Assembly (NCBI GenBank): GCA_006535965.1
Contig: QEAR01000051.1
Coordinates: 78,483 to 142,482 of the forward strand
Length of the DNA: 64,000 bases
Direction: 5' to 3'
Origin: Spizellomyces sp. 'palustris'
Lineage: Eukaryota; Chytridiomycota; Chytridiomycetes; Spizellomycetales; Spizellomycetaceae
Made by a program: the position numbers and the translations under genes. Each line of letters opens with the position of its first letter. Within the stretch, counting starts at the first letter, position 1. Of the stretch, positions 24,297 to 36,100 are shown one piece after another. The notes beneath the pieces were generated by a model that was not told where the DNA came from, did not search any database, and was given only the letters and a program-made list of their open reading frames with translations.

Positions 24297-25251
24297 TCAT
24301 GAGACATCAGAAAAGCGATCAGTAACTGGTAGCCGATAAATATTCGTCCATTGGACATACCCTATATCGTCCGTTGTTGTCGGAAGGGAAACTGAAGAGG
24401 GAGTAGGGACAAATGCTTCCCATGTCTCCAGCCATCGAAGCGCTCGACTTGTTTCAATATAAACGAGCGCTTGGTCTGGGATAAAGAAGAATTTTAAGGC
24501 ACCAATGTGATCTACATGGGAAGGGACAAGTATAGTGAGATCCAATGTGGTATCCGTCAGATGAGGTTTGACAACGTACATAATATCCCTCCCAGAATTC
24601 CAGCCAAGTTATAAAAGAATGGGGACGCCGTAAAAAAGAGTTTCGAGAGCACAAGTAAGATCCAAGGGTATATGGCACCTGGAAGCGGAACGCCAAATAT
24701 TCTGTAAATCCGTACAGCGTGAGTATTTCAACAGTAAATCAACAAATGGCATGAAAGGTTTTTACTCACCTTCGTGTTTTGAACACTCCGGCCTTTTGAT
24801 TGGCCTCGACGGTCATCAATGCGTACATCAAACCATTCAGTCCCCCAATACACCAATCGACCTTGATCCCAACCGCCCAAAATGGTATCACCACAAGTAC
24901 ATAAAGCAGCCCGGTTACAATCCCCACAATGACGACAAAATTCATGGAATGCAGAGTTCCTCGCTGTGTCTCCAGCATTTTATTCAACGGGGGAAAGAAC
25001 AGCAGGTTGAGAAGGAGGGTGACAATGGAGGAATGAAGAAAGGGTACGGTAAGGAGATGGTAGATGTTTGAAAGCGGGGAAGATAGAATGAGGTTAGGAC
25101 AGAGTCCGACGTCAGGAGAGCCTCTTGCTACGTTGACGATGGAGAGTGTGACGCAAGTCAACACTGTAACTGCACTGCTTAGGGGAAGCGAGAGGTACCA
25201 TTTCTTGATGAACTTTAGCGTTTCTATAGAGTAATAGCCGACCGCGGACAT
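24297..25251 (-). CDS. rhomboid-like membrane protein lacking catalytic residues
   Basis: Three exons: 25251-24770, 24701-24580, 24511-24297; 272 aa. The six-helix rhomboid core is clear: LPLSSAVTVLTCVTLSIV, then HLLTVPFLHSSIVTLLLNLL with the usual loop LETQRGTLHS, then FVVIVGIVTGLLYVLVVIPF, then CIGGLNGLMYALM and PWILLVLSKLFF, then NLAGILGGIL. In active relatives (RHBDL4/RHBDD1 type) the fourth-helix motif is GxSG and the sixth helix reads GHLAGILVG. Here both the Ser and the His are Asn, read directly from codons AAT and AAC. It is therefore probably a pseudoprotease that binds clients at the ER or Golgi. Confidence 0.8.
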
Positions 25252-25541
25252 GTTGATCTGGTGCACGATGCGGACGCAAAGGTAGCTCGGGTCTATGGCT
25301 TCTTGTTGACGTGGCCATGTGGCTTAGAGTGAGGCTTATCATCCATTTCGCAGTTCAGTTTCCACATGCGAGTGATCAAAGTAAACTGATATTAAAATCT
25401 AAGACATGATGAAAGCAGTTAAATTTATATAATAGGCGTTTAAATAATTTACAGTACAATATGAAAGCAATTGACATATCATTTAGGGGTATCCAACCTT
25501 TGCATAAACGAAAAGGTTACCCCAGTCCTCATGGGATATCC

Positions 25542-27183
25542 TCAATAAACGCCCTTTGTTCTCTTCTTTTTCTTTTCACAGACCGCATCAATATCACACC
25601 CAACGAGATCGCCAAGTGCAGCTTCCCACACATCCAAATCACAAGCCTCTTCTGTACACCCAGGGAGGATGATAGGCCGTTCGTCGAGAAGAGCACGGAC
25701 CTTGTATTTATTCAAGCCGGTGCATTGGTGGAGCTCAAAGGCCATATTAGCCATGAAAGGTGCAATGTGGGACGTGCGAAAGACGCGATCCGGTAGCGGT
25801 GTAGTAGCGTTGCCTGTTAGACGTTGAGTGTCTTTGAAAAGACCCTAATGTGCCATTGTCAGCATCTTCAAGACAAGAGTAACATGAAAGTGCTCAACAG
25901 GGCTTACGAGCGAGGTGACGAGTGCAAGTAACGTCTCAGAATGTCCAAATTTGAAATCGGCAATGACCCGCGAGTTTCCTTCAGATCTAGCTTTCAGCCC
26001 TTCCACAATTTCAGTGACCAGACGACAAGCAATCTTTCCATTGAGCTCATGGCCATATCCATTCTCCAACCAGTCATCGAGATCCTCGCCGTATTCCAAC
26101 CATTCCACCTCATCCTCGTTGAACATGGTACACCATCCATCCCGTCTCCCAAACACCGACCATTCAAAAGCACAGGCCTTGAACGCCGCCAAGGCATTTG
26201 CAGGGCTGAAAGCCAAGCAAGTGGTTTCCGCAAGTCGACGAGCAACTGGGGGCAAACGAGCAGACTTGAACGCCTCCATTTCTGCCTGATGAGCAGGTCC
26301 ACGTTGCACGTGTTTCCGCCAGGCAGAGCACGATTTTTGAGGATTCATAATGTGGTCCTTTTTTTGCGGGGACGTTGTCATATAGATTGGAGTGTTTCGG
26401 CATGTGCCGTCCTCATTTTGTGGTCCGAACAGACCTGTTGCAAAAGAGCTGCCTGTCTGTCCTGACCTTGAGCGACCAGAACTACTGAATAGGTAAACAT
26501 TTGGGTTGTAGGGAACATTACTAGAAACCGCAAATGTCAATGTCCGCCCAAATATTTGACATGAAAGTGAATGCAAACAGAAGCTTACGCTAAAAGACTC
26601 TCGTAGCGTTGCATCGTCCTTTTTCCAAACAGAAATGCTTCTCTTTCTCCGGCTTTGGAGAGGAGACCCTCGTCCTCCAAGTTGAATGGATTTTTCTGTA
26701 GGGCAAGAAGCGTTGTATTACTTGTTACTTTACGGGTTCAATTCCTCAAACCATCACACACTTACCCATGACCTTATCCACTCATACTCTGGTGACAGGC
26801 AAGAATCCGCTGAACGTGCAAATGCTTCCAATTCATTGAAAGCTGCAATATCTTCGTAGGTTGGCGCACGGGTACCATGTCTCACAACCTTAAAAAGTTC
26901 TTCAGCATACAATCGCAAATTCCGGTTCCGGTCCCACGCAACATACCATCTGAACGTAGGCAAGCGCACATCCATTCACCTCATCCTGATGTGCCTCATC
27001 ATTCCGAATCGGATATGCGCCTTTGGTTCCCAGATGCCGAGTGATATCAAAGTTGGGTTCCAAGGTCAGTGCAACTTGTGAGGAGGTAGCAGATGTAACA
27101 ACTATGTGAGGGAATGTGGGAGCTGCCAGCGACTGTGACCCAAGCAAGAGGGTCGCAAGAAGAGAGACACGAAAAGGACTCAT
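25542..27183 (-). CDS. MINPP1: multiple inositol polyphosphate phosphatase (MINPP1-type histidine phosphatase)
   Basis: Five exons: 27183-26947, 26888-26766, 26695-26589, 26520-25908, 25844-25542; 460 aa. Signal peptide MSPFRVSLLATLLLGSQSLA. Clade-2 histidine phosphatase motifs: VVRHGTRAPT with the catalytic His at the start of exon 2, and the proton donor motif FGHSETLLAL (HxE, where phytases of the PhyA class have HD). The HxE motif and the segment FSSSGRSRSGQTGSSFATGL favour MINPP1 over PhyA or acid phosphatase. It removes phosphates from InsP6 and lower inositol phosphates in the secretory pathway or outside the cell. A Lys-rich C-terminus replaces any ER-retention tetrapeptide. Confidence 0.88.
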
Positions 27184-27624
27184 GAGGTATGATTTAGCGA
27201 CACGGATGAGGGATGGTTGTTGGCGGTAAAACGCTGGTGTGTGAAAATCGTAACCGTAACCGGAGCAAGACGACGTTTGCGACCAACGAGAACGAGGTAA
27301 ACGAGGTCAACGAGGCAAACAAATGGCGAATGTGGGAACCTGCAAAATCAAACGACAGCAAACGACAAAGTTCCCAAGAGGTCCATATCTATATCCTTGT
27401 AAAAAAAACAGACGTCTAGCGAGCAAGTCAATAAGACACGTGTGGGAACGAGAGGAGGCAATAACCGATGAGGTACTCAATTTCCAGAAGACTCCGCCCT
27501 TCACTCAACGTGCACCAATCAGATTGTTCCCCTGTGATCGTGGCAAGGGAAGAGGAGCTGATTGGGTTTTAACTGTATTGGGTCACAGGATTGTGAATAA
27601 ATGTAATCTGTTTGATTTTCAAAT
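27184..27624. other. intergenic, upstream of MINPP1 and of tRNA-Ala
   Basis: 441 bp. Contains an imperfect short tandem repeat aacgaggtaaacgaggtcaa at about 27289-27319. No coding sequence supported. Confidence 0.5.
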
Positions 27625-27696
27625 GGGGTAGTAACTCAGTGGTAGAGTGTCTGCTTCGCATGCAGGAAGCCCGGAGTTCGATCCTCCGCTACTCCA
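27625..27696 (+). tRNA. tRNA-Ala (anticodon CGC), no intron
   Basis: A complete 72-nt cloverleaf can be folded by eye. The acceptor stem GGGGTAG pairs with CTACTCC and contains the G3:U70 wobble, the identity element of alanine tRNA. D stem ACTC/GAGT; anticodon stem TCTGC/GCAGG with loop TTCGCAT (anticodon CGC); T stem CGGAG/CTCCG with loop TTCGATC; discriminator A. A TTCTTTT run about 20 bp downstream suits RNA polymerase III termination. Confidence 0.95.
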
Positions 27697-27909
27697 TCGA
27701 AGCAAATACAGATTGTTCTTTTGTCAGGGATGATTTTTGCCCACGTCATGTAAACCTTTGGCGTTGGCCTTCATCCAAGGGTCATTCATGCCGAGACTAA
27801 TGATTCGTAATGTCAAATTGGCCATGATAATGTAATGCTGCAGCGAACTATGGAACATCTACCTATTCTCTCAAAGAGAATCTAACAACCACCCTCCCAT
27901 GACACCGCC

Positions 27910-28633
27910 TTAAGCTACCTCCACGCCAGTCATATCAGAAAATTCACTAATACCAGACGGATCTTCTACAATACAAGTCCACGGCGCCGGAACATCCAAA
28001 AGATCATTCAAACTCGTAATGCAGTCTACAATCTTGTCTTGATGGTCATCCGAAAGGGGGGCCGTTCGTACATGCGTCCCAAGCTCAAAGATGGCATTTC
28101 CAATATGGTTGTACAACGAATCTATCTTTTTCATCCCGTTTCGCTGGATGGCAAACTCTAGTTCGGGGATTTCTATTGTTGCATACGGGCTTTTAAGCAG
28201 CACGTTCCATAACTGGATAAATTCCCAAAAAACCAGTCAAAACGAAATACTCCAAATGATTTCAACCAGTTTCCTTTCAAAAACTTGCCTGCGTACGGTC
28301 GGTGATGCGCAACGTCAATTTCCGGGCCTTCCACTCTTCCTCTGGGGGTTCGGGTACCACCTTGAAGCGCACCTCTCCTTTCTCGCCGGTTTGGGTTTGT
28401 ACGTTGGGAAGGGTGTTGAGTAATTCTACAAACGTTCCTCCAAGAGCGTCGTTGAACTCTTCTTCGTCTTCATAACCCAATTCCCGGGACAACAGATCGG
28501 CTATAGGAGCGGCTGGAATCCATTCTACGGTAGTAGTGGTGTATGCCTTTTCCAGCTCTTCAATGATACGAGCTACTTCTTGATGGCTCAGGTTGATCTT
28601 GATGGGCGACTCGGTGGGGATTGGAAGACCCAT
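27910..28633 (-). CDS. protein with a ZPR1-like C-terminal domain, no zinc finger
   Basis: Two exons, 28633-28289 and 28212-27910; 215 aa. The intron starts with GC, not GT (CAG|GCAAGT), and ends CCAG; only this join keeps the frame. The second half reads KLTLRITDRTQLWNVLL, then ATIEIPELEFAI, then TCIVEDPSGISEF. These resemble the alpha/beta domain of ZPR1 proteins (IPELDFEIP ... DDPSGNS), but neither of the two C4 zinc fingers of ZPR1 is present. The N-terminal half (residues about 10-95) is not recognised. Function unknown; a link to eEF1A as for ZPR1 would be speculation. Confidence 0.6.
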
Positions 28634-28850
28634 AGTGTTTGACTTGACAAACTGTGTGAAATGCAAAAAGGAAATAAAATAGACGGATGAACCTGGGGAC
28701 TGCTCATTATTTTTGTCAGCGTCCATATTTAGACAAATGACTGCTTACGAAAGCATGATCTTTTCACAATTTCAAGACTCTTGTACTTCAAGGGTCCATA
28801 TACCTGACATACTCTATAAGCTATACCTGTCTGTCTACTTTATCTAGATC

Positions 28851-30013
28851 CTACTTACATGGACCGCTCACCTCTGCACCATCTTCTGCATCCAATGTCA
28901 GGGTACACGTGGCCATCCGTTGTTCTTGCTCTGGGTTGTGAGTGATCCAAATGCAAGTGTAACTCTTCAAGGACTGTTCGACAAGTTGGCATGTTTCAGG
29001 ATCCAATGCACTGGTCGGCTCTACAGAAACGATTAGCGTCTTTCTCAATCTCTGCGGGTTAGATGTAGAGTCTTTACGTACCGTCCAATAGTAAAACGTC
29101 CGGTTCACAAGATATGGCACACGCGATTGCGATTCGTTGCATTTCGCCTAAAATCAACCTAGAGGTGTGAGCATGCTTGAGGGCCACACCGGGTACACAC
29201 TTTGAATGCCAGTAAAATGGTATCATCCGCGCGACGTACCTCCCGAAAGCTGATTCCATTCTTTATCCCATGTCTCTGGTGCCAAATTCCAGCTATGCTT
29301 GACATGAGCAACATCACCTCATAAGGCCTCATTGACTATAGAAGAGTTTTGTCTCACCCAGCAGCTAAATCAATCTAGCGATCATACATAAGTATCACAC
29401 GAGGTTGTTGGGCGTTTACGACAGCCATACGTCCTACCGAATTAATACATTTAGATTGCCGCTTCTTTTGAGCCGCAAATGTATTCACCGTTTCTAGAAA
29501 CTTGGCAGGTGTTCCAGGTAGGATAGGTGGTCGTTGGGGTACGTACATAACCCGCGATCTCCACTCTGTTATGCCGTACTGCTCTGGTGTCCTGAAAAAA
29601 GCAAAGGTATTGTCAGCACGGATAGTTGCAACATGTTTGTGTTTGAAAGTACAGCCTTTTTTGACCTTCCATCTAAAGTGATCTTGCCTGAATTGTACGG
29701 TATGAGCTGGGCGAGACATTTCAACAATGTCGTCTAAACGTGGAGGTAGTTGTGATGAGTAGCCCGTCAGCGTGACCAAAAGGCAGCCATTAAAGCATGC
29801 TGGAACCTTTCCAGAACCTGTCAAGACTCGTTTTTAGGTCAAGAGGTGGCTACATGCAGTTTGAACCAAAATCACTACGCTACCACTGGGACCACGAACG
29901 GCTAGTATTCTCGGATTTCGCTTGTCTAGCTCAAGGGAGAAGTGAACGTTGGAGAAGAGGTGCGAACCGTTTGGTAGAGTTAAGCTCAGGTTTTCAACTC
30001 GTAATATGGTCAT
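28851..30013 (-). CDS. stand-alone ABC transporter ATP-binding subunit (STAR1/FetA-like)
   Basis: Eight exons: 30013-29884, 29817-29807 (11 nt), 29733-29666, 29591-29438, 29374-29358 (17 nt), 29292-29240, 29147-29082, 29020-28851; 222 aa, one nucleotide-binding domain and no membrane helices. Walker A GPSGSGKTTLL is assembled from three exons; Q-loop YVPQRPPILPGTP; signature LSGGEMQRIAIACA; Walker B and D-loop LLLDEPTSALD; H-loop WITHNPEQ. The Q-loop and H-loop wording is that of the bacterial FetA/YbbL and plant STAR1 group, whose partner is a UPF0014/FetB membrane protein; none lies in this window. Reading through the introns would destroy Walker A, so the small exons are well supported. 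Confidence 0.85.
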
Positions 30014-30174
30014 TATGGATGGGAACAAAAGCTAGTTGGAATGCAGAACCGGCGTGGTCGAACTAGCAATCATCATCATTACCAATGATCCTACGCGTCG
30101 CCTTTTCTACTTTGGTATCTACATCAAATTAGTCTGGCTATATCCTATGATAGTTAAAAACCAATTACTACAAT

Positions 30175-33100
30175 CTATACAGCCGTTCTTCTCTCAACCA
30201 CTTGATTCCAAATATCCTCATCAACAGTCCCCTTACAAATAAACCGCCAGACATGCACCTTTTTCGTCTGCCCATATCGTCGAACCCGACCAATGGCTTG
30301 AGTTTCACATGCATCATAGACTTCCGGCGTCTCAAGATGCAAGGGCGACACGAAAATAACATGATTGGCTCCCGTTAGATTTGCTCCACTGGCTTCTTCA
30401 TTGGTAGCAGTTAAAAGCAGGACCCGCGTTCCATAAGGATCGTGGTCGACATCGAGGTCATCCATATTCTGGAATCGTTCCACAGCTTTGCTCATTTTCG
30501 TTGCGCCTCCCTCAATTTTGAGGTGGGAGATACGAGCATCGTCGAGCGCCTCGCTCACTTTCTGCTTCAATTCAGGAAACTGGACAAAGATCAGGATACG
30601 ATCCTTACTTGGGATCTTATCCTTTATCAACGATACAATGGCCGAGAGTTTTGCACCGTGGCCAGAGCCAAAATCGTCTTGATCGACTCCAAGACTTTCT
30701 GGGGTTACAATAAAATTGCTCCGGGCTGCAACCTGACATCCAGGCGTCACACATGTTTCTTTCTCGGCTTCCTCAAGTACACAAGTATGGCATCCCAAGT
30801 GTCCACAACATGAAAGGAAGACAACCTGGTCATAGTTGTCTGGCAGGTGGAATGATTTTTGACACTTTGGGCAAATGGCCTCGGCCTGTCTGCGGGTTTG
30901 AACATCTCGTACCGCTTGAATATATCGCAACGATCGCAAACGATTGACCAGTTCCTTTTGTACTTTGCGTAAACGGTGGGTATGCTCTCGCAACTCCCAT
31001 TTTTTGTCAGACAGAGTTGGGGCCTTTTTGGGTTTGCCCGTATCTTCATCCTCATCATCGTCCAAAAAATCATCATCCGCCGAATTCCGTTTAGATGAGC
31101 CCATCTTTTTCTTTGCTCCGTTTTGCTGCGTTTTCTTGATCGTATTCCCAACTGGCTTCAAACTCGTATCTCCCATGTTTTCTTTCCCTTTGCCCTTTTT
31201 GGCGCCCAATTGTCCCATGTTTTTGACAATCTCCGCGACCAGCAGCCCTGCGTCGACATCATCGCTTCGCCCCGCCAGAGCCTGTCCCCACCACCTTTCA
31301 AGCGGCAAATCATCTCCTTCTTCGTATCCACCATGTTCCAAGATCCAATAATGCAATGCTTTGGCGTCATTCACGTGCTCCTCAAACAGTTGCCGACATT
31401 CCTCCAACTGTGCCTTTCGTTCAATCACAATCTTTTCACAAGCTTCTGCAGCGTTCCTGACACGCAATTGCTGCTTTTTGCCATCATGTCCAGACGATCG
31501 CAATTCCAAATCAAAATGAGAGCACCGAATCAAAAGGGCTTGCTCGGGTGACTTCATTTTTTCCAGTGCCAGACCCAGTCGGAGTTCACGGTCCCCTTGA
31601 GCTGCTTTTCCAGCCCTGACCGTCTTTCTCACATTCATCTCGACACTCAGCAAGTAATGCTGCAGTTCGTAATAAAGGGCCAGTTCTGCGGGAGGTAACT
31701 GTATGGGCACGATATACTCCTCACACAAAATCTCATCAATCTCTGCAATATTCTGTCGCACAAACCCATCCAAAAACGTTTGAGCAACCGCATGACGTCG
31801 GGCATGCCAAGCAGCCGTATGCACCTCCCGGAACGAATGAAACTTTTCTGCAGCTGTTCGCTCATTAAGTCGCTTTTTGACCATATCCTCACCGATTTCG
31901 GCATCATCGTCCACTCCCAGATGCAGACCAAGGAAACTTGCAATGGTTTTGACGGTAGCGAATTCGTGGACTGGGGATGTTCCAGATAGGACCCACCGGT
32001 AATTGGATCGTAGTTCCAAGATGCACGCATAATCCTTGCCCGTTACATATGTGTACTCGTCAACAACGATACGGTTGAAATAAAACATTTCGAGAGGGGG
32101 GCATTGCATTTTTTTCCAGTTTTTTTGCACAGATTGTGTTTGGAGGTACCATGGATCTTTATCTTCACGGGACGTGGTACCGGCATTTTTGGATTTGGGT
32201 GTTTTACGTTTCTCCATAGAATCACTACTATCGCCATCATCCAGGTCATTCAACTCTTGACTTGTTTCCTCTATTTTTGCCTTCAACTGATCCCGGTACG
32301 CCTTGGTGCCCCTCACCTGCTTCTGGACTGGTACAGTCTCATCACTTCCTCGCTGCTTCCTCCTCAATAACCCCTCTTTAACCGCTTGGATAACCAACTG
32401 CACGCCTTCCTTTCCGCCAATCTCAGTCAACTCCTTGACACGATTTTTGAGCTTTTCCAACGCCTCCCGGTACCGGATATTAAAGTACCGCCCCTCAGAA
32501 ACAGGTAACAGCTCACTTCCAGCGAGTCCAGATAGATTGGACCAGTAATTGATACCCGTCAAGACACTCCGCGCACAAATGATGATATCCGCTTGTTCAA
32601 AATCGGCCACAGTCGTTTTGTTGAAATTGGCTACATTGAGCATGGTGAGGACTTTGAACCGGTTTCCTGTAAACTTTTTGATTTCCGCTGGCCATTGTGC
32701 TACCAAATGAGATGGGACAATGATTAATGTCGCTTTGATGGGGATACGCCCTTTTACATGCGAGGGAGGTGGGGGTGGTGGGGGAGGTAGGGACGCAGCG
32801 TAGTCAATGAGACCAAGTGTGATGGCGGTCTTGCCGTATCCGACTTGGTCAGCAAGGACACCCCCTCGAACAAATACTTGCCGCTCCGCCTTGGCTTCAG
32901 CACGCCACCCCAATGGTTCCAAAACAGCCTCTGAAACCTCTTCTTCGACAAACGGTTCAATGGTAGTTTGCTCTTGACGTACCATCCACGTTAAAGACCG
33001 ACTCTGCTCCTTTCTCAGCTTGAACCGCTCAAAATGCGGCGGCTGCTCATGCTCGGGATCCAGTTTATTGCTCTTGACTTCAAGAGGTTTCAATTTCTCT

Positions 33101-36100
33101 TCTTGGTCAGTAAATTCTGTTGTAAGGCGCCAAGATACTTTAGGGGATTCGGGACGGTCTTTACTAGGTAATCTTGATAGGGCCCGATGAACCAACGACG
33201 CAACATTCACGCCGAGACGGAGCATACCCAAGGTACCATCCAAACGGAATTGGGCGACAAAAGGGCCAGGCCGCCGCTTTAGATTCTGCTCGTAGGCGCC
33301 AGCTTGTTGGGGATCTTCGAATGCGGAGGCACTGGTTCCTCTGCGGATCCATATCAATTCTGGAGGTGTTGGAGCACATCGCTCGCAAGGAGATGGTTTC
33401 CCTCGCTAACATTTAAAAAAATTCAGCTCCAATTCTTTTTATTTTTTCGTTGTTGGTCACTCACGTCATCAATGTCATGCACACCAGGAACGTCCATCCA
33501 ATCCTGGAGGGCAGTAATTCCTTTAATCCGCTCCGTAATCCACGCCAAAGACTCAAACGTCGATCGTCCCCGATGCAACAAATCAATTTCCTCCCACTTG
33601 TCGCGAGGCCATACGGACTCTGCATGCGTCAGCGGGACTTTACACGTCAAGACTGCGGTGGCGGTTTTGCATGCATCCTGTTCGCAGGAAACATGTAAAG
33701 GTCCTGCTGGTGTGCTGACGGTACCTTGGAGAGTGGCCTCGGTGGTTGGGACGAGTCTTGCGCATTCCAAGGTGGCCCATTTGCCTTTGACGTGACATGC
33801 AACGGATTGAGGTCCGTCGACAGAACTAGGTCGCCATTTGGGATCCAATGTAGCGTTTACAACGCGGATCTCTCCATAAGGTAATCGACGTGCATTGGTT
33901 GAGAAAATGAAGGTATCCCCACTTTGCTCACCACAAGGCTGTGGATCAAAAAACAAGAACAATGGAAGTTTCTGTTCGTCGGCGGACGCTTGTCGCTTTT
34001 TATGGAGGGCGTTCATGGCCGTTCCGCACTTTTCCAGCAAGTCATAGGTACCCGAGAGATCGCGATCCAAATACACTCGTGCATCAGCAGGGATCCCGGA
34101 AATCTCCAACTGAGACCACCATTTCCCAGATGTAAGGTGATTCTGCAAGCCAATGCGTGCTTCCCATGATTCAACGAGTTCGCCCCGTCCAGTGACCGTA
34201 ATAGTAAATGATTTGGATGCAGGGAAGCATACTTGCCAAGTCCCAGTGAAAAAACTCGTGTCCTGGCTCTTGAGATCCAAATACATTCTAGCTGCTGGGG
34301 TAGCAAGAATACTTCGCAGACGGCCATTGACGGGTTCGTCTTCCGGGGCTTTGATAGTTAATTGCCATACCGGCTGGTGAGGATCGATGATGAGTTCAAG
34401 TATCGCCATGGGTGCATCATAGGTAACAATCCAATACTCTTGTCGCTTGACGGATCGGAATCGGAACTCATTCTTGACGGCGGTCACAACAGCGTCGTGC
34501 CAGAGTGTCCAATCCTTGCCGTTGAGGTCGATCGTGTCATGCTGAGATTTGAGCGTTTCTAGTGCATCTAGGGTAATGCCTTGGAGATGAAGCCGCATGG
34601 GTAAGGCCGACCTAAGCTCTTTTTCAAATCCCGTTGGCGACAGACGATTGTCACTTGTAACTTGTTCATAATAATGCTCAGGCCGAATGCCGCATTTTAC
34701 ACAAGAGGTTGCCCAGCATTCTCGGCATTTCCGAATCGTTTCTTTGGTGACACCCGTTCGTCCCTCACAGTCACACTGCCGACTACTTTGGTCCGCATCC
34801 GCAACCAAATCCTCCAACGACATGTTGGCATAGGTGCCTAGTTCGAGTGGGAGTTCATTGAGCTGGTCATCTCCCGCGATGGTAGGAAACGGATCCAGTT
34901 CAATTTGTTTCGGAGGAACACCCGACCCTGGCTCCAACGCATCCAAAGACACAACAAGAGCAGCCAACATGCACGCCCCAACCACGGTGGTCGTCATGGC
35001 GTTACCAGCCAAATCATGCAAGTTCCGCTCCGATTCGCGCGTCAGCAACAATTCATCAACGGGGATTCCCTGGAGATTCAGCGCCTCACGACCGACAACA
35101 GGGCCTCCGCGGCTCGTCACAAACGGTATAACCCTCGGAGTTAAACAGGGACAAATACCAGGCCGAACATTTGTATTAATTCGATCAACATTCTGACTTA
35201 GCTCCCATACCAGCGTCTTGGACATGGCGTCAATGCCCTTGACAGCCATCTTTAGGTACAGAATATCAATAGAGTCAAGCACACGCGTAGACTGGCTAGT
35301 TCCCCAATCATTCCACGCATAATCGGGGAACCGACACACACTATTCGGTTCCCATCGCGAAAAGGGGCGCTTGATACCTAATCCTTCTTCAATCCGCTGA
35401 CGTTCATGTCGACTTTCACAGCGTTCCCAATCCGTTCGAGCTGCCCTGCGATCCACACTAGCACGGGCAAGGTCGAGTCGAGCTTGATGGACACGAGGAT
35501 CATCCGTTGGGAGGAGGAAGGCTTCCAAAGGAGATGAAGCGGGTCTTTGCATGGATTTCACAAGGTTGATCCACATTTCTGGGAGGTTTGTGGGTCCTTC
35601 TGCTGTAGCAAAGAGGTACCCACGTGTGCGGGTATGCGGGATATAGTAATCCTTGGTATCGAAGCGGGTAGCCGTGACTCGATACCGAATTTTGGTAAAC
35701 TCGTTTTGCATGCTCGTCCAATCGGCTCCACAGACGTTTTCGAGGATAACGAGTTTGGGACGGTATGTTTTGACCCACGTCAACATTCCCCAAAACGTTC
35801 GACCAGATTCACCACCGGCGTGAATCCCCTTTTTCTTGTTATTTAGATTGGAGTAGTCGACGCAGGAGGTTCCTGCTATGAGGAGGTCGACTTTGACGTT
35901 TGGGACTTTGACGAGGGATCCGTATGCGGTGGTTGCTTCTGGGTTGGCGAGTTCGCATACATCGCGGAATAAGATGGGTGGTGAAAAGTTGCGTTCAATG
36001 TAGGCTTGCTTGAAAGGTTCGATTTCACAGCTAAAGACATGATCAATCTCAAATTTGATTCCATGGTGACGTTCAATAGAGCGAGATATTTGGCCGAGGG

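Noticed and set aside
30036-30242. Plus-strand ORF across the DNMT5 3' end
   Set aside because: No motif and overlap with the 3' ends of both flanking minus-strand genes.
30168-33416. Plus-strand ORFs inside DNMT5
   Set aside because: All lie opposite the intact SNF2/RING reading frame, which has clear motifs; no motifs on the plus strand.
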